Origin: an uncultured Pseudomonadota bacterium | GTDB lineage: Bacteria > Pseudomonadota > Gammaproteobacteria > Burkholderiales > Burkholderiaceae | Assembly: GCA_946480245.1 (NCBI GenBank) | Contig: CAMLIZ010000045.1 | Location: 1-31,755, forward strand | DNA: 31,755 nucleotides | Direction: 5' to 3' | Shown here: positions 1 to 8,054 of the stretch, in pieces | Layout: every line of letters begins with the position of its first letter | Numbering within the stretch: position 1 is the stretch's first letter | The notes under the pieces: model-generated | What the model saw: only the letters and a program-made list of their open reading frames with translations | The model's database searches: none | Told to the model about the DNA's origin: nothing | Made by a program: the position numbers and the translations under genes

Positions 1-8
1 ATTACTCC

Positions 9-48
9 AAACCCCCTTTGCGCTTACACGCTTAGGGGGTTTTGTTTT
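9..48 (+). terminator. Rho-independent terminator of an upstream gene
   Basis: AAACCCCCT (9-17) pairs with AGGGGGTTT (34-42) across a 16-base loop, and the stem runs into a T-rich stretch (TTTTGTTTTT). It should end transcription of a plus-strand gene lying before the window and separates it from gspA. Bases 60-145 between it and gspA show no convincing promoter. Confidence 0.75.
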
Positions 49-145
49 TGGCGCGGACGTCGATGGTACGTCGGCGGCAGGGAGTAGACTGCGCAACTCC
101 GCTCGCGCGGTCTCGCGGCAGGCCGCCACCGAATCTGACTAGCCC

Positions 146-1801
146 ATGTACGACTCGTACTTCGGTCTGAAGCAGGCCCCGTTCTCGATCGCACCCGATC
201 CTCGCTTTCTGTTCATGAGCGAGAGGCACCGCGAAGCGTTGGCGCACCTGCTCTACGGACTGCGCGGCGGCGGCGGCTTTGTGCTCCTCACGGGTGAAAT
301 TGGGGCAGGCAAGACGACGGTGTGTCGCTGCTTCTTGGAGCAAATTCCCAAGCGGTGCAACGTCGCGTACATCTTCAACCCCAAACTGACAGTAGAGGAA
401 CTGCTGAAGTCCGTGTGTGATGAGTTTCGTGTGCCGTACGAGCGGGGCGGGGTGACGCCGCCGAGCGTCAAGGACTACGTCGACTCGTTGAACAACTTCT
501 TGCTGCGCACGCACGCCGTCGGCCAGAGCAACGTGCTGATCATCGACGAGGCACAGAACCTGTCGCCGGACGTGCTCGAGCAACTTCGCCTGTTGACGAA
601 CCTGGAGACCAACGAGCGCAAGTTGCTGCAGATCGTGTTGATCGGGCAGCCGGAGCTGCGCGACATGCTGGCGCGGCCGGACCTGGAGCAACTGGCGCAG
701 CGCGTCATTGCCCGATATCACCTGCAGGCGCTGTCTGGCGCAGAGACGGAACAGTACATCGCGCACCGGCTCGGCGTCGCGGGCCTCCGACGTGCTCTGC
801 CCTTTGATCGGCGTGCGATGCGGCGAATTCACCGGCTCTCGCGGGGCGTTCCACGGCGGATCAACCTGCTGTGTGATCGAGCACTGCTCGGCGCATACGC
901 GAGTGGAAAGTCTTCGGTAGAGCAGGACACTGTCGGACGCGCAGCCGAGGAGGTTTTCGGCTCGTCGAGAGGCATGCTCGGGCCGGGCGCATCCGTGTTT
1001 TCGCGTCGGCCGTTGGTTTGGGGCTTTGGCTTGGTTGCTGGCGCTGCGATGTTCGGTGCCGTCGCATTCGCGATCGGCGCACGGTGGGGCAATTGGCTGC
1101 CGGCGAAAGTAGCGGGCGCCGCGATCTCCGCGGCCAGTGCCGCCCCCGCGCGGTCCCCGGCACGCACAGCGCCAAAGTCGACGCCTTCCGCCGCTTCCGC
1201 TGCTTCTGCCTCGGTCCCTGCCGCCGCACTTGCCTGGGAGAGCCTGATACAGGACGAGTCGCAGGCGTTGCGTGCGCTGGCGTCGCGATGGGGCCTCTCG
1301 CTGGCCGATGGTGATCCGTGCCAGATTGCGCCCCAGCAGGACGTGGAGTGCTTTCGCAGCGACGGCGTGAGTCTGGCAACCATCCGCCAGCTGGATCGGC
1401 CCGGCCTGATGGCCTTGTATGCCAATCGCGCTTCTCGGCCGGCGTACGCCATGCTCACCGGATTGAGCGGCGATACGGCGACTTTGGAGACGGCCGTAGG
1501 TCAGCGGGTGGTTACGCTCAGCGCACTGGCCGGCCTGTGGCGCGGCGACTTTGCCACCTACTGGCGCACTCCGCCGGGTTATACGCAACGGCCCGCCGAT
1601 GGCAGCCCCGGGCCTCTCACCGACTGGCTGAACGCGCACCTGGCGCCTGCCAACAAGGCGCTGGCCGACAAGCCGCTGCGGGCGCGCGTTGCCGCCTTTC
1701 AACTTGCGGAAGGCCTGAAGCCGGACGGCCTAGCGGGGCCCGTCACGCTGATGCACCTGAACCGCGCTGCCGGGGTCGACGAGCCCCGGTTGCGCCACTG
1801 A
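146..1801 (+). CDS. gspA: General secretion pathway protein A (ExeA/GspA-type AAA ATPase)
   Basis: This 551-residue protein matches the ExeA/GspA family: an inner-membrane ATPase that, with GspB, helps insert or assemble the type II secretin through the peptidoglycan. The N-terminus MYDSYFGLKQAPFSIAPDPR is typical. An AAA module follows with Walker A GEIGAGKTT (residues 50-58) and Walker B VLIIDEAQ (about 130-137). One membrane segment lies near residues 290-311, followed by an Ala/Pro/Ser-rich periplasmic linker. The C-terminus (about 485-545) has a peptidoglycan-binding fold signature (LKPDGLAGPVTLMHLNRAAG). The gene is 9 bases before gspB, so the two are probably one transcript. The related ATPase subfamily of PEP-CTERM/exosortase loci starts similarly, but the gspB partner favours GspA. 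No other gsp genes lie in the window. Confidence 0.92.
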   Translation: MYDSYFGLKQAPFSIAPDPRFLFMSERHREALAHLLYGLRGGGGFVLLTGEIGAGKTTVCRCFLEQIPKRCNVAYIFNPKLTVEELLKSVCDEFRVPYERGGVTPPSVKDYVDSLNNFLLRTHAVGQSNVLIIDEAQNLSPDVLEQLRLLTNLETNERKLLQIVLIGQPELRDMLARPDLEQLAQRVIARYHLQALSGAETEQYIAHRLGVAGLRRALPFDRRAMRRIHRLSRGVPRRINLLCDRALLGAYASGKSSVEQDTVGRAAEEVFGSSRGMLGPGASVFSRRPLVWGFGLVAGAAMFGAVAFAIGARWGNWLPAKVAGAAISAASAAPARSPARTAPKSTPSAASAASASVPAAALAWESLIQDESQALRALASRWGLSLADGDPCQIAPQQDVECFRSDGVSLATIRQLDRPGLMALYANRASRPAYAMLTGLSGDTATLETAVGQRVVTLSALAGLWRGDFATYWRTPPGYTQRPADGSPGPLTDWLNAHLAPANKALADKPLRARVAAFQLAEGLKPDGLAGPVTLMHLNRAAGVDEPRLRH

Positions 1802-1810
1802 GGATCGACC

Positions 1811-2524
1811 ATGTCCTATGTGCTCGATGCCCTGAAAAAGGCCGATGCGGAGCGCGAGCGCGGCGCTGTTCCGGGCCTGCACGCGCAGCCGATGCAGACG
1901 CTACTGGGCGTCGCACCTTCCGCTTCGCGCGTGCCAGGTTGGGTTTGGGGGCTCCTGGGTGGGTTGGTCGTACTCGCGCTGACCTTGGCGTGGCAGCTGA
2001 CGAGGCCGCGGCCGCAGGCGGACGAGCCGACCAGCGCATTGCAAAGGGCGCAGAAGCCGGAGCAACGCTCCGCTGCCGAATCGGCGCCGGTCGTGCAACG
2101 CGTCGAACCGCCACTCGTTCGCAAGGAGCTCGAGCCGCCGGCGGAACTGGTCCGCCGGCCTGCCAGGGTGGACGAGCACCCCTCGCGTACTGGGTCGCCC
2201 GCCGAAAAGGCTCCCGCGGCCGGCAACGAGGCGCCTCCGCGCGCAGCCGTACCGCAGCGTGCCACAAATGGCACCCCTGCCACGGCTGCCGAAGGCCGTA
2301 TCCCGCCGCTGTCCGAGCTCCCACCGGAGTTGCAGCGCCAGATCCCGCCTTTGACCATCGGTGGCTCGGTGTATTCCGACAACCCGGCGACGCGCTTCCT
2401 GATCATCAATGGCCAGGTCTTTCATGAGAAGGACGCACTGGCCCCGGATCTCACGCTGGAGCAGATCCACCTGAAGCTTGCGGTCTTCCGCTTCAAGGAC
2501 CAGCGCTTCCGCCTCAGCTACTAG
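1811..2524 (+). CDS. gspB: General secretion pathway protein B
   Basis: This 237-residue protein begins MSYVLDALKKADAERERG, the hallmark N-terminus of GspB-family proteins. It has a single membrane segment at about residues 37-58, a long Pro/Ala/Glu-rich periplasmic linker, and a C-terminal GspB domain (about 178-237) containing GGSVYSDNPATRFLIINGQV and ending FKDQRFRLSY. GspB works with GspA as a bridge between the inner membrane and the type II secretin. It starts 9 bases after gspA, with a GAGGATC ribosome-binding site straddling the gspA stop. The linker is long and compositionally simple, as in relatives. No terminator is evident after it; the 92 bases to the next gene show nothing else. 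Confidence 0.9.
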   Translation: MSYVLDALKKADAERERGAVPGLHAQPMQTLLGVAPSASRVPGWVWGLLGGLVVLALTLAWQLTRPRPQADEPTSALQRAQKPEQRSAAESAPVVQRVEPPLVRKELEPPAELVRRPARVDEHPSRTGSPAEKAPAAGNEAPPRAAVPQRATNGTPATAAEGRIPPLSELPPELQRQIPPLTIGGSVYSDNPATRFLIINGQVFHEKDALAPDLTLEQIHLKLAVFRFKDQRFRLSY

Positions 2525-2616
2525 TACGGGCCCGCAGCAACAGAGCTTGATCCAAGGCAAGCCCCTGATTGCCCTGTCCCGCTACGGTGCGTGCCTTGCA
2601 TTGCAGCGAGACCACG

Positions 2617-3858
2617 ATGACGCTTCCTTCTGCGCCGACTGAGCGGCACCCCCACATCGACCCGGCGCTGGCCACGCTGCTGGCCGGCAGTGGCCTCGAG
2701 CCTTTGAAGCTTTGCGGCCGCACGCTGCTGCCCATCGTTCAGGGCGGCATGGGCGTCGGCGTGTCCGCACATCGGCTGGCCGGTCATGTGGCGGCCCTGG
2801 GAGGCATCGGTACCCTCTCGTCGGTGGACCTGAGGCGCCACCACCCTGACCTGATGGAGCGCACACGCGGTCTCGGCACCGGACTGCAGGCCAAGATCGA
2901 GATCGACGATGCCAATCTCATCGCACTCGAGCGCGAGGTGCAGGCCGCTCGCCGCATCGCAGGGGGTTTGGGCCTGGTGGCGATGAACGTGATGCGTGCA
3001 GTCAGCGAGTACAGCCGCTACGTGGTTCGCGCGCTGCAGGCCGGAGTGGACGCGGTGGTGGTGGGCGCAGGCCTGCCGCTGGACCTCCCCGACCTCGCAG
3101 CCGAGCATCCCAAGGCGGCGCTGGTGCCGATCCTCAGCGATGCCCGAGGCGTTCAGCTGCTGATGCGCAAATGGGAGCGTCGCGGACGTCTGCCCAATGC
3201 CGTGGTGATCGAGCACCCCGGCCTGGCTGGTGGCCACCTGGGCGCGGCAACGGTGGAGGACCTGAAGAATCCCCGTTTCGACTTCGAGCGCGTCATTCCC
3301 GAGACGCTCGCCTTCCTGCGCAGCGCCGGGGTCGAGCGCGAGGTGCCGTTGATCGCGGCCGGTGGTGTACGCAGCCTGCCCGACATCCGGCGGCTCCAGG
3401 CGCTGGGAGCGGCGGCGGTGCAACTGGGCACACCCTTCGCGGTCACGACCGAGTGCGACGCACATCCGGAGTTCAAGCGCGTGCTGGCTGAAGCGCGTGA
3501 AGAGGACATGGTCGAGTTCACCAGCGTGGCAGGCCTGCCGGCGCGTGCCGTTGGCACCCCGTGGCTCAAGGCCTACCTGGCTGTGGAGCAGAAGCTGCAG
3601 GCGGTAGCGCACGTGAAATCTCGCTGCACCAAGGCGTTCGACTGCCTGGCGCAATGCGGCTTGCGCGATGGCAAGGCAGGCTGGGGGCAGTTCTGCATCG
3701 ACCAGCAACTGGCCGCCGCATTGCGAGGCGATGTCAAGCGCGGCCTGTTCTTTCGCGGTGCGGGTGCTTTGCCGTTCGGCGCGCAAATCCGCAGCGTGCG
3801 CGAGTTGATGGAGAAACTGCTCGGCGGGCCTGCTGCCATGATGGAAGGCACCGGCTGA
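2617..3858 (+). CDS. Nitronate monooxygenase family flavoprotein
   Basis: A 413-residue TIM-barrel FMN protein of the nitronate monooxygenase (2-nitropropane dioxygenase) family, which oxidises alkyl nitronates such as propionate-3-nitronate. Visible features are an N-terminal glycine-rich VQGGMGVGVS (41-50), the family motif PGLAGGHLG (201-209) with the expected catalytic His207, and the FMN-phosphate-binding segment IAAGGVRSLPDI...GAAAVQLGTPF (about 248-278). The C-terminal part has a Cys-containing stretch (CTKAFDCLAQCG). The ATG at 2617 is preferred; a TTG 48 bases upstream would add an unconserved-looking tail. The protein is longer than the shortest family members, so the true substrate is uncertain; many relatives are annotated only as NAD(P)H-dependent flavin oxidoreductases. 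Confidence 0.85.
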   Translation: MTLPSAPTERHPHIDPALATLLAGSGLEPLKLCGRTLLPIVQGGMGVGVSAHRLAGHVAALGGIGTLSSVDLRRHHPDLMERTRGLGTGLQAKIEIDDANLIALEREVQAARRIAGGLGLVAMNVMRAVSEYSRYVVRALQAGVDAVVVGAGLPLDLPDLAAEHPKAALVPILSDARGVQLLMRKWERRGRLPNAVVIEHPGLAGGHLGAATVEDLKNPRFDFERVIPETLAFLRSAGVEREVPLIAAGGVRSLPDIRRLQALGAAAVQLGTPFAVTTECDAHPEFKRVLAEAREEDMVEFTSVAGLPARAVGTPWLKAYLAVEQKLQAVAHVKSRCTKAFDCLAQCGLRDGKAGWGQFCIDQQLAAALRGDVKRGLFFRGAGALPFGAQIRSVRELMEKLLGGPAAMMEGTG

Positions 3859-3946
3859 CGCGCCTGTCGGAGGAGGCCTGCAGGGCACAGGCGTTGCCAG
3901 ATTGGGAATGGGGCAAATGCCCCGATTTCCAACGAGGCATTTCCTC

Positions 3947-4183
3947 ATGGCAGAGATCCGCCAGATGTCCGACATCCGCCGCTACATCGCGGCCAACGAC
4001 CGCATGCGCGTGCACCTGCGCGAACCGTGGCAGGTGGCCTACTGGACGCGCGTGCTCGACGTGGACGAGCAGGAGTTGCGCCGCATCGTCGCGCAGGTGG
4101 GCAACAAGACGCACCACGTACGCGAGCGGCTGACCCAGTTGCGCGCCGGCGTTGCAAACCCGAACGCACAGGTCGCCGCCTGA
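3947..4183 (+). CDS. Small DUF3606 domain protein
   Basis: A 78-residue soluble protein matching the DUF3606 pattern: polar and charged, with the central run VHLREPWQVAYWTRVLDVDE followed by L(R/E)xxVAQVG, where Trp, Tyr and the final VG are the usual conserved points. Its function is unknown; such proteins are widespread, often in several copies, in Burkholderiales. The ATG at 3947 is chosen because GAGG (3934-3937) lies 9 bases upstream; a second ATG at 3965 (MSDIRRYI) is possible. A short GGGGC/GCCCC hairpin (3910-3923) precedes the ribosome-binding site. It sits alone between the flavoprotein and the cytochrome pair, with 84 unremarkable bases after it. Confidence 0.75.
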   Translation: MAEIRQMSDIRRYIAANDRMRVHLREPWQVAYWTRVLDVDEQELRRIVAQVGNKTHHVRERLTQLRAGVANPNAQVAA

Positions 4184-4267
4184 CGACGGCAGGCGCGCCC
4201 ATCCGAAAGGCGCGGCGCGCATGCGGGCCGACGCCGCAGCGCAGAGGTCCGTATAGTCGGGCGACCG

Positions 4268-4978
4268 ATGAACCTACGGCATCCGATGCGCCGCGCGATT
4301 GGCGCACTGCTCCTGTTACCCGTGCTGGCGGCGGCCGGGTCTTCGCCTGTGGCACTGCCCGACACGATGGCCGAGCGTACGCAGGCTTGCACCGCGTGCC
4401 ATGGCAAGCAGGGCCGCGCCACCAACGAAGGCTACTTCCCCCGCATTGCCGGCAAACCCGCCGGCTACCTGTACAACCAGCTGCTGAACTTCCGCGAAGG
4501 CCGCCGAAGCAACGCGACGATGGCCTACCTCGTCGACTTCCTGTCCGACGACTACCTGCAGCAGATCGCGCGCTACTTCGCCGCCCTGGATCTGCCGTAT
4601 CCGCCGCCGCAGGCGCAGCCCGCGCCTCCTGACGAACTGCAGCGCGGCCAGGTGCTGGTGCTCCACGGCGACCCGTCGCGTCGCCTGCCTGCCTGTGCGC
4701 GTTGCCACGGCGCGCTGATGACCGGTGCGCTGCCCGCCGTGCCCGGGCTGCTGGGGCTGTCGCGCGACTACCTCGTCGCCCAACTGGGCGGCTGGCGCAC
4801 CGGCCAGCGGCATGCGAAGACGCCGGACTGCATGGCCGAAGTGGCGCAGCGTCTGTCGCCGCAGGACATTTCCGCGCTCGCCAACTGGCTCGCAGCGCAG
4901 CCGGTGCCCGCCGATGCCCGGCCCGCCGTCTCAGTGGCTCAGCCCCTGCCGCTGGCGTGCGGCAGTCTTGCACCATGA
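4268..4978 (+). CDS. Diheme c-type cytochrome, cytochrome c4-like
   Basis: A 236-residue periplasmic protein with an N-terminal signal peptide (RRAIGALLLLPVLAAAG) and two heme-attachment motifs, CTACH (41-45) and CARCH (143-147). Each heads a roughly 90-residue cytochrome c domain, giving the two-domain layout of cytochrome c4. The first domain has the typical GYFPRIAGKPAGYLYNQLLNFR sequence of this family. It probably passes electrons from a periplasmic donor to a terminal oxidase. Its stop overlaps the start of the next cytochrome gene (ATGA), so the two are translationally coupled and probably act together. No dehydrogenase subunit lies next to the pair here. Confidence 0.87.
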   Translation: MNLRHPMRRAIGALLLLPVLAAAGSSPVALPDTMAERTQACTACHGKQGRATNEGYFPRIAGKPAGYLYNQLLNFREGRRSNATMAYLVDFLSDDYLQQIARYFAALDLPYPPPQAQPAPPDELQRGQVLVLHGDPSRRLPACARCHGALMTGALPAVPGLLGLSRDYLVAQLGGWRTGQRHAKTPDCMAEVAQRLSPQDISALANWLAAQPVPADARPAVSVAQPLPLACGSLAP

Positions 4979-6228
4979 GCCGTATGCTGCGCCGCGCCGC
5001 GGTTGGCTTGGCCGCCCTGGTCGTGCTGATGGCCGTTGCCGTGCTGCTGGGCAACCGTGATGATGCGAGCGCCGCGCATCGGCCGGCGCCACATGCTGCA
5101 CCCGCCGTGCTGCAGCGCGGCGCCTACCTGGCCCTGGCCGGCAATTGCATCGGCTGTCATACCGCGCGCGGCGGCCCGGCTTGCGCCGGCGGGCGTGGAA
5201 TCGACACGCCTTTCGGCACGGTCTACGCGCCCAACATCACGCCCGACGACGACACCGGCCTGGGCCGATGGAGCGCCGATGAATTCTGGCAGGCGCTGCA
5301 CAACGGCCGATCGAAGGGCGGCCGCATGCTGTACCCCGCGTTTCCGTACCCTAACTTCACCCTGGTGACGCGCGACGACTCCGACGCCCTGTTCGTGTAC
5401 CTGCGCAGCCTGCCGCCGGTGCGGCGTACCAACCTTCCGCATGCGCTGCGCTTTCCGTACAACGCCCAGGTTTCGCTCGCCGTGTGGCGTGCCCTGTACT
5501 TCCGTGCCGGCGTGTACGAGCCGCGCGCAGACAAGCCGGCGCCATGGAACCGCGGCAACTACCTGGTGCGTGGCCTCGGCCACTGCACGGCCTGCCATTC
5601 CCCGCGCAACCTGCTGGGTGCCACGCCGTCGCGGCTCGAGTTGAGCGGCGGGTTGATCCCGATGCAAAACTGGTACGCGCCCGCGCTCGGCGCGTCGCGC
5701 GGGCCGGACGCGGCAGCTGAGATCGAAGCGCTGTTGCACTCCGGCATCGCACGCGGCGGCGCGGCGATGGGGCCGATGGCCGAGGTGGTGTTCCGCAGTA
5801 CGCAGTACCTGAGCGACAGCGACGTGCACGCGATGGGCGTGTTCCTGCAGGACCTGCCGGAAGCCGAGCCGCAGCGCGTCGAGCACGCGCGGGTGGATCC
5901 CCGAGTGCTGGCGCTCGGGGCCAAGCTCTACGCGGACCGCTGCGCCCGTTGCCATGGGGAGCAGGGGCAGGGCGCGCAGGGCGGCGTCGTGCCGCCGCTG
6001 GCCGGCAACCGCAGCGTGCAGCTCGAGGTGCCGGCCAACACCTTGCGCGCCATCGTGAGCGGCGGCTTCGTGCCCAGTACCCGGGCGCAGCCGCAGCCCT
6101 ACGGCATGCCGCCATACGGGCCCGAGATGAACGATGCGCAGATCGCGGCGGTGGCCACGTTCATCCGGCGCAGCTGGGGCAATGCCGCCTCACCGGTGCA
6201 GCCGCTGGACGTGCTGCACGTGCGCTGA
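4975..6228 (+). CDS. Triheme cytochrome c, alcohol/gluconate dehydrogenase-subunit type
   Basis: A 417-residue protein with one N-terminal hydrophobic segment (RRAAVGLAALVVLMAVAVLL), which is a signal anchor or signal peptide, and three heme motifs: CIGCH (58-62), CTACH (204-208) and CARCH (323-327). This three-domain layout is that of the cytochrome c subunits of membrane-bound alcohol, gluconate and aldehyde dehydrogenases, which carry electrons from the catalytic subunit to ubiquinone or an oxidase. The ATG at 4975 overlaps the stop of the diheme cytochrome gene; although the frame is open much further upstream, that part is a shadow of the neighbour. Conserved family segments include GTVYAPNITPD and FPYPNFTLVTRDD. 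No catalytic subunit is adjacent, so the electron donor is unknown. Confidence 0.87.
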   Translation: MSRMLRRAAVGLAALVVLMAVAVLLGNRDDASAAHRPAPHAAPAVLQRGAYLALAGNCIGCHTARGGPACAGGRGIDTPFGTVYAPNITPDDDTGLGRWSADEFWQALHNGRSKGGRMLYPAFPYPNFTLVTRDDSDALFVYLRSLPPVRRTNLPHALRFPYNAQVSLAVWRALYFRAGVYEPRADKPAPWNRGNYLVRGLGHCTACHSPRNLLGATPSRLELSGGLIPMQNWYAPALGASRGPDAAAEIEALLHSGIARGGAAMGPMAEVVFRSTQYLSDSDVHAMGVFLQDLPEAEPQRVEHARVDPRVLALGAKLYADRCARCHGEQGQGAQGGVVPPLAGNRSVQLEVPANTLRAIVSGGFVPSTRAQPQPYGMPPYGPEMNDAQIAAVATFIRRSWGNAASPVQPLDVLHVR

Positions 6229-7506
6229 TCAGGCTTCGCACCGGCGCGCGCGTTCGAGCAGCAGGTCGCGCTCGCGCGCATTGCGCGTCATGCCGGCGGC
6301 GCGGCGGAACTCTGCGGCTGCCTCGGCGTGGCGGCCGAGCTTGGCGAGCAGGTCGCCGCGGACGCTGGGCAGCAGGTGGTAGTGCTTGAGCTGCGGCGCG
6401 TCGGCGAGTGTGTCCACCAGCTCGAGGCCGGCTGCCGGGCCGTAGGCCATCGCCAGCGCGACCGCACGGTTCAGTTCCACCACGGGCGACGGCGACGTGC
6501 GCGCCAGGGCCCCATACAGCAGGGCGATCTGCGGCCAGTCGGTGGCCTCCGGCGTGGTGGCGCGCGCATGGCAGGCGGCAATGGCGGCCTGCAGCAAGTA
6601 GGGGCCGGGTTCGTGTTCGAGGACGGCGTCGGCGCGTGCCAGCGCGGCCAGTCCGCGCCGGATGAGCAGGGGGTCCCAGCGGGCGCGGTTCTGGTCCAGC
6701 AACAGCACCGGTTCGCCCGCCGGCCCGGTGCGGGCATGCAGCCGCGAGGCCTGGAGCTCCATCAGCGCCACCAGCGCATGTACCTCGGGCTCCGAGGGCA
6801 GCAGCTCGGCCAGGATGCGGCCCACGCGCATCGCCTCCTGACACAGCGCGGGGCGCATCCAGTCGTCGCCGGCGGTGGCGGCGTAGCCCTCGTTGAAGAC
6901 GAGGTAGATCACCTCCAGCACCGAGGCCAGGCGCGCCGGCAGCTCGGCCGCGCGCGGCACCTCGTACGGCACCTTGGCCTCGGCCAGCGTGCGCTTGGCG
7001 CGCACGATGCGTTGCGCAATGGTGGCCTCGGGTACGAGGAAGGCGCGCGCGATCTCGTCGGTGGCCAGGCCGCCCAGCAGCCGCAGCGTCAGCGCCACGC
7101 GCGCCTCGGGCGACAGCAGCGGATGGCAGGCGGTGAAGATCAGCCGCAGCAGGTCGTCGTCGATGTCGTGCTCGGGCGCGTTCAGCAGGGGTGGCTGCGC
7201 CATCTCCTGCTGCAACGCGTATTCGTGGCCGAGCTCCTCGTGCTTTTCGTCCAGCATCTGGCCGCGCCGCAGCCAATCGAGCGCACGATTCTTGGCGGTG
7301 GCGGTGAGCCAGGCGGCCGGGTTGTCCGGCACGCCTTGCTCGGGCCAGCGCTCCAGCGCTGCGATCAGCGCATCCTGCGCCAGCTCCTCGGCCACGCCCA
7401 CGTCGCGCACCATGCGCGCCACCACCGCGATGATGCGGGCCGACTCGATGCGCCAGACGGCATCGATCGCGCGGTGGGTGGCTTCAGCGTGCACGGTGCG
7501 GCCCAA
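6229..7506 (-). CDS. ECF-type RNA polymerase sigma factor with TPR-like C-terminus (ECF42 group)
   Basis: An approximately 425-residue sigma factor, far longer than an ordinary ECF factor. Region 2 (about 10-80) includes RMVRDVGVAEELAQDALIAA and a WLTATAKNRALDWLRR core; region 4 (about 130-180) includes LTLRLLGGLATDEIARAFLV and TIAQRIVRAKRTL. The remaining roughly 230 residues form an alpha-helical extension with ELNRAVALAMAYGPAAGLELVD, typical of the ECF42 group, where the extension is thought to replace an anti-sigma factor. The start is uncertain: the frame opens at TTG 7506 with GTG at 7494, and relatives begin close to THRAIDAVWRIESARI. ECF42 genes usually neighbour a YCII/DGPF-domain gene; none is seen here. 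It ends one base after the stop of the convergent triheme cytochrome gene. Confidence 0.85.
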   Translation of the reverse strand: MGRTVHAEATHRAIDAVWRIESARIIAVVARMVRDVGVAEELAQDALIAALERWPEQGVPDNPAAWLTATAKNRALDWLRRGQMLDEKHEELGHEYALQQEMAQPPLLNAPEHDIDDDLLRLIFTACHPLLSPEARVALTLRLLGGLATDEIARAFLVPEATIAQRIVRAKRTLAEAKVPYEVPRAAELPARLASVLEVIYLVFNEGYAATAGDDWMRPALCQEAMRVGRILAELLPSEPEVHALVALMELQASRLHARTGPAGEPVLLLDQNRARWDPLLIRRGLAALARADAVLEHEPGPYLLQAAIAACHARATTPEATDWPQIALLYGALARTSPSPVVELNRAVALAMAYGPAAGLELVDTLADAPQLKHYHLLPSVRGDLLAKLGRHAEAAAEFRRAAGMTRNARERDLLLERARRCEA

Positions 7507-7535
7507 ACGGTGGATCGGGCCGGCATCGTAGCCGG

Positions 7536-7874
7536 TCAGGCGCAGGCCGATGCGCCGTGTCGCGTGCGCAGCCCGGGTATCGCGTCGCGCGACAGCTCCA
7601 CGATCGGCCCCACGCAGCGCTGGCCGATCACGGTGTACAGGTCCACCTGGCCCGTCTCGAGCTCCAGCACGGTCTCTTCCTGCACCTGCATGAACACCAC
7701 GTTGCCGCGCTCGCCCAGGCCGACGCCGATGCCGATGAACCGGCGCTCATGCCCGTCGCGGCCGACGAAGACCTTCACATCGCCGTAGTGGATGGTGCGT
7801 TCGAGGGTGATGGGTGCGTACACGGTGTGGCTTGCAGCGGATGGAGGCCGGCGTTGGTGCAACAAGCGCGCCAT
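7536..7874 (-). CDS. Unrecognised small protein upstream of the sigma factor
   Basis: A 112-residue reading frame whose core (about residue 18 onward) has the balanced composition of a real, probably beta-rich soluble protein: TIHYGDVKVFVGRDGHERRF, then GIGVGLGERGNVVFMQVQEETVLELE and DLYTVIGQRCVGPIVELSRD. I do not recognise a family. There is no signal peptide or membrane segment. The start is uncertain: the ATG at 7874 has a distant GAGG, while the first 17 residues look less protein-like and a GTG at codon 18 is possible. It ends 29 bases before the sigma-factor start, in the place where ECF42 loci normally carry a YCII/DGPF gene, but it does not show the DGPF motif. Co-transcription with the sigma factor is likely. 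Confidence 0.55.
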   Translation of the reverse strand: MARLLHQRRPPSAASHTVYAPITLERTIHYGDVKVFVGRDGHERRFIGIGVGLGERGNVVFMQVQEETVLELETGQVDLYTVIGQRCVGPIVELSRDAIPGLRTRHGASACA

Positions 7875-8054
7875 GCACGCCGTGGCCTCGAAAGGAGAAC
7901 TGCGTCACGACTGCGACGGGGCAGCGAGGCCAGCCTCAGCAACCCTTGCCGCAGCAACTTCAGCCGGCCGGCAAAAAACGGTTTGTCACACCTGGGGTCT
8001 CAGCTTGCCCCCGTGGCCGCCGAAGAACCGGTCATCCGGAATCAGGAGACCGCG

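Noticed and set aside
64..78. TGGTAC-N5-CGGC resembling a sigma-54 promoter before gspA
   Set aside because: The -24 half is acceptable, but the -12 half has two mismatches. It is not counted as evidence.
3910..3923. GGGGC/GCCCC hairpin before the DUF3606 gene
   Set aside because: It has only five base pairs and no T tract. It could affect translation but is too short to call a terminator or regulatory element.
4702..4974. Upstream extension of the triheme cytochrome frame
   Set aside because: It overlaps the diheme cytochrome gene in another frame. The ATG at 4975 gives a proper signal sequence and an ATGA overlap.
7994..8008. GGGGTC-N5-TTGC before the HD-GYP gene
   Set aside because: The GG-N10-GC spacing is present, but three of six -24 bases differ. 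This level of match is expected by chance in GC-rich DNA.
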